Origin: JACCXG01 sp963785755
GTDB lineage: Bacteria; Acidobacteriota; Vicinamibacteria; Vicinamibacterales; 2-12-FULL-66-21
Direction of reading: 5' to 3'
Assembly: GCA_963785755.1 (NCBI GenBank)
Contig: CAWAXG010000062.1
Span: 1 to 14,295, forward strand
DNA: 14,295 bases
Position numbers and translations under genes: made by a program. Under the pieces are notes generated by a model. That model did not search any database, was not told where the DNA came from, and worked only from the letters and a program-made list of their open reading frames with translations. The first letter of the stretch is position 1. Each line of letters begins with the position of its first letter. Positions 12,276 through 14,295 of the stretch are shown here, piece after piece.

Positions 12276-13525
12276 CAGGCTGCTGAAAAAGTACCGAAAC
12301 AGGATCGACACTGTGATCCGGTCGTACTACGATGCTCCCACCATTCAGGAAGGGAGCGCCTCGATGCGTGGATCCGACGAGCAGCCTGGGTATCTGTTTA
12401 GCTACGTGTCGGCCGAAGCGCGCGTGCCCGGGGACCACCCGTTGCGCCGCGTGCGGACGATTGTGGACGAGGTGCTGCACCGCCTCTCGCCGGAATTCGA
12501 GCGGCTGTACGTGCGCTGGGGCCGGCCGTCGATCGCGCCGGAGAAACTGCTGCGCGCACTGCTGTTGCAGCAGCTGTACACGATTCGGAGCGAGCGGCAG
12601 CTGGTCGAGCAGCTGCAGTACAACCTGCTGTTTCAGTGGTTCGTCGGTCTGTCGCTGGACGACGCCGTCTGGGATGCCACCACGTTTACGAAGAATCGCG
12701 ACCGGCTGTTGACCGGCGACATCGCCACGGCGTTCTGCGGGAAGTGCTGGCCGACCGCCGGCGTGCGGTCTGTTGTCGGACGAGCACTTCACGGTCGATG
12801 GGACGCTGCTGGAGGCGGGGGCCAGCCAGAAAAGCTTTCGGCCACGTGATGATGACCGGCGCGGCGGCGAGGGCGGCAACGCCGACGTGAATTTTCGCGG
12901 TGAGACCGACGGAACGACACGCATCAGTCGACCACGGATCCCGACGCGCGGCTCGCGCGCAAGGGACCGGGGCGCGAGGCGAAGCTCAGTTACGCGGCGC
13001 ACCTGCTGATCGAGAATCGTACGGCCTGATCGTCGACACGGCGGTGACGAGTGCCGACGGGTATGCCGAAGTCGATGCGGCGATCACGATGCTCGGCGAG
13101 TTGCCACAAGGTCAACGGATCACGGTCGGTGCCGACAAGGGCTATGACACGCGCGCGTTCGTCGCCGCGTGCCGTCGGATGGGCATCACCCCGCACGTCG
13201 CGCAGAAGCAGCCTACACGGGCGATCGACCGGCGCACCACGCGCACCGCGCCTACGCGGTCAGTCAGCTGCGCCGTAAACGCGTCGAAGAAGCCTTCGGG
13301 TGGATGAAAACCGTGGGCCTGCTGCGGAAGCTCCGGCATCGCGGCGGACGACTCGTCGATTGGATGTTCACCTTCACGGCGGCGGCCTACAACGTCGTCC
13401 GCCTGAAGACCTTGATGGCGGTGCCGGCGTGAGAACGACGAGCGCCCCCGGCCACTGTTCAGCGGAATGAGGGAACACATGCTCGACAGCCGCGCGCTCG
13501 TTTTCGTCACTATTTCAGCAGCCTG
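12276..13525 (+). mobile_element. IS5-like insertion sequence
   Basis: Terminal inverted repeats are CAGGCTGCTGAAAAAGT at 12276-12292 and the reverse complement of CAGGCTGCTGAAATAGT at 13509-13525, with one mismatch in 17. CTAG occurs on both sides (12272-12275 and 13526-13529), as expected for the 4-bp target duplication of the IS5 group. The element is 1250 bp and holds one broken transposase gene. It is inserted into the same CTAG as the IS630-family element, inside the IS6-like element. Confidence 0.9.
12364..13432 (+). pseudogene. IS5-like transposase broken by five single-base losses
   Basis: The ATG at 12364 is preceded by GGAAGGGAG and opens 'MRGSDEQPGYLFSYVSAE', then a DUF772-type N-terminal domain ('PSIAPEKLLRALLLQQLYTIRSERQ'). 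The reading then steps back one base five times, near 12735, 12753-12764, 12904, 13019 and 13242. The pieces cover 'LREVLAD', 'CGLLSDEHFTVDGTLLEA', 'THQSTTDPDARLARKG', 'GLIVDTAVTSADGYAEVD' and 'HRAYAVSQLRRKRVEEAFGW', ending at TGA 13430-13432. Likely DDE residues are Asp in 'FTVDGT', Asp in 'VGADKGYDT' and Glu in 'RVEEAFGWMK', all present but in different frames. There is no nonsense codon in the restored reading of about 357 residues. As it stands the gene cannot make an active transposase. Confidence 0.85.
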
Positions 13526-13553
13526 CTAGGGCGTTATCGCGACGCCGAACGCG

Positions 13554-14252
13554 TCAGGCCGCTGCCGCGGTGTTCCACGCAATGAACGCGCGCGAGCGCA
13601 GAAGGCGCTGATGGCCGGCGCGGAGCTGATGTCGTCCAATGGTGAACAGGTTGCGAACGGCATCGTGGACCGCGAGGAACCGCTGGGCCTGTGCCACCGA
13701 TTTGAAGCGCCGCATGTGGCGCTCGCGCTGGCGCGTCGGCTGGTGTGAGACTTCGGCCCGGTTGTTGGCGTAGCGGGTGGTGTCGTGGACGACGGACGGC
13801 ATGATGACCCGATGCGCGGCGCGGTAGCTCCCGAGGCGATCGGTGACGAGGCGGTGCGGGACACGGCCGCTCCGCTTGAGTAACTTGCGAAAGAACCGCG
13901 CGGCGGCGTGGCGATCCCGGCGGGGCTGGAGCAGGATGTCGATGACGTCGCCGTCTTGGTCGACGGCCCGCCAGAGATACTGACGCTGGCCGCGAATGGT
14001 CACGAAGAGTTCGTCCAGATGCCACGTGTCGCCGACGGGCCCGGCCCGCTGCCGGAGCCGCCGCGCGTAGGCGAGGCCGAAGGTCTCGCACCAGTGCCGG
14101 ATGGATTCGTACGAGACGGTGATGCCGCGTTGCGCGAGGAGGTCTTCGACGTCGCGGAAGCTCAGGGTGAAGCGGTAGTAGAGCCAGACGGCGTGGCTGA
14201 TAATGGCGGGCGGGAATCGGTAGCGTGGATAGCGGACGACATCGTCGGGCAT
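13554..14252 (-). CDS. IS6-family transposase, intact
   Basis: This 232-residue protein has the length of IS26-type transposases. The N-terminal part carries 'RYRFPPAIISHAVWLYYRFTLSFRDVEDLLAQRGI', a helix-turn-helix-like region typical of the family. Catalytic residues are Asp in 'WHLDELFVTI', Asp in 'VTDRLGSYRAA' and Glu in 'NNRAEVSHQPTRQRERHMR', the usual DDE set. It is the only transposase in the window without a frameshift. The ribosome binding site is weak. The stop lies about 60 bases from the restored left end of its element. The enzyme should still be able to act on its right end, but its left end has been displaced by about 2.45 kb of inserted sequence. IS6 enzymes move by copy-and-cointegrate formation. 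Confidence 0.93.
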   Translation of the reverse strand: MPDDVVRYPRYRFPPAIISHAVWLYYRFTLSFRDVEDLLAQRGITVSYESIRHWCETFGLAYARRLRQRAGPVGDTWHLDELFVTIRGQRQYLWRAVDQDGDVIDILLQPRRDRHAAARFFRKLLKRSGRVPHRLVTDRLGSYRAAHRVIMPSVVHDTTRYANNRAEVSHQPTRQRERHMRRFKSVAQAQRFLAVHDAVRNLFTIGRHQLRAGHQRLLRSRAFIAWNTAAAA

Positions 14253-14260
14253 CCGGCTAC

Positions 14261-14292
14261 TGTGCCCGCGGTCGCCTCAAGTTGACAATGCC
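14261..14292 (-). repeat. Right terminal inverted repeat of the IS6-like element
   Basis: On the minus strand this begins GGCATTGTCAACTTGAGG and contains CGACCGCGGGCACA. It is the partner of the displaced left end at 11044-11075. Only three bases of flanking sequence remain in the window. Confidence 0.75.
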
Positions 14293-14295
14293 TCC

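Larger units (their letters stand above)
11044..14292. mobile_element. IS6-like element split by two nested insertions
   Basis: The left end at 11044-11075 (GGCACTGTCAAGTTAACG...) matches the reverse complement of the right end at 14261-14292 (GGCATTGTCAACTTGAGG...). Both arms also carry CGACCGCGG just inside. The only IS6-type transposase is beside the right end (13554-14252). Removing the IS630-family and IS5-like elements, which both sit at one CTAG, joins 11075 to 13530 through a single CTAG and restores an element of about 799 bp, the usual size for IS6. Target duplication cannot be tested because only three bases remain to the right of the element. Those three (TCC) do not match the start of the expected 8-bp copy CTCGGTAG. 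Confidence 0.8.

Noticed and set aside
12244..13002. A 252-residue open frame on the minus strand over the IS5-like transposase
   Set aside because: It stays open only because it is antisense to a GC-rich transposase gene whose fragments are recognisable on the plus strand.
12364..13432. Programmed frameshifting in the IS5-like transposase
   Set aside because: Some elements use one programmed shift, but five shifts at sites without slippery runs are not credible as regulation.
9864..14292. A composite transposon carrying cargo between matching elements
   Set aside because: The elements belong to different families, and no two identical copies bracket non-element genes in this window.
1..14295. 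CRISPR arrays, tRNA or rRNA genes, toxin-antitoxin or defence gene clusters
   Set aside because: I saw no regularly spaced repeats, no cloverleaf or ribosomal RNA sequence, and no recognisable defence or toxin-antitoxin proteins.

Overview
The window looks like a chromosomal segment of a GC-rich Gram-negative bacterium, most likely an Acidobacteriota of the Vicinamibacteria type. This rests on family knowledge, not a database search. The evidence is an Oar-like TonB-dependent receptor with an N-terminal carboxypeptidase-regulatory domain, a DUF6152-type secreted protein next to a secreted partner with a 'GKPDLSGLW' start, and dense, diverse insertion sequences.

The left two thirds (about 700-9255) are host genes. 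On the minus strand, a secreted acidobacterial-type protein (1168-2049) is followed by a DUF6152-like protein (708-1115). A plus-strand GMC/cholesterol-oxidase-like flavoprotein (2494-4245) converges on a minus-strand exported metallo-beta-lactamase-fold protein with an eroded metal site (4267-5205). That gene follows a 989-residue TonB-dependent receptor (5346-8315). A four-helix membrane protein (8866-9255) ends this part. The set would fit capture of an outer-membrane ligand, periplasmic hydrolysis and flavin-dependent oxidation of a hydroxylated (possibly terpenoid or sterol-like) compound, but no substrate can be read from the sequence. An exact 20-bp repeat lies just downstream of both the DUF6152 gene and the receptor gene.

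The right third (about 9864-14295) is an insertion-sequence landing zone. It starts with a frameshifted DDE integrase (9864-10891). Then come three elements in a nest. An IS6-like element has its transposase at 13554-14252, its right end at 14292 and its matching left end far away at 11044. The two elements that split it are an IS630-family element (11079-12272) and an IS5-like element (12276-13525), both at one CTAG site. Removing them restores an IS6-like element of about 799 bp. The IS630 and IS5 transposases carry several single-base frameshifts but no nonsense codons in the restored reading, while the IS6 transposase is intact.

Long stretches without a convincing gene are 1-707, 2050-2493, 8316-8865 and 9256-9863. 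No tRNA, rRNA, CRISPR array or clear intrinsic terminator was seen. The strongest unusual observations are the nested elements sharing a CTAG junction, the eroded metal site of the metallo-beta-lactamase-fold protein and the 20-bp intergenic repeat. I did not find convincing evidence for a wholly new defence or metabolic system.
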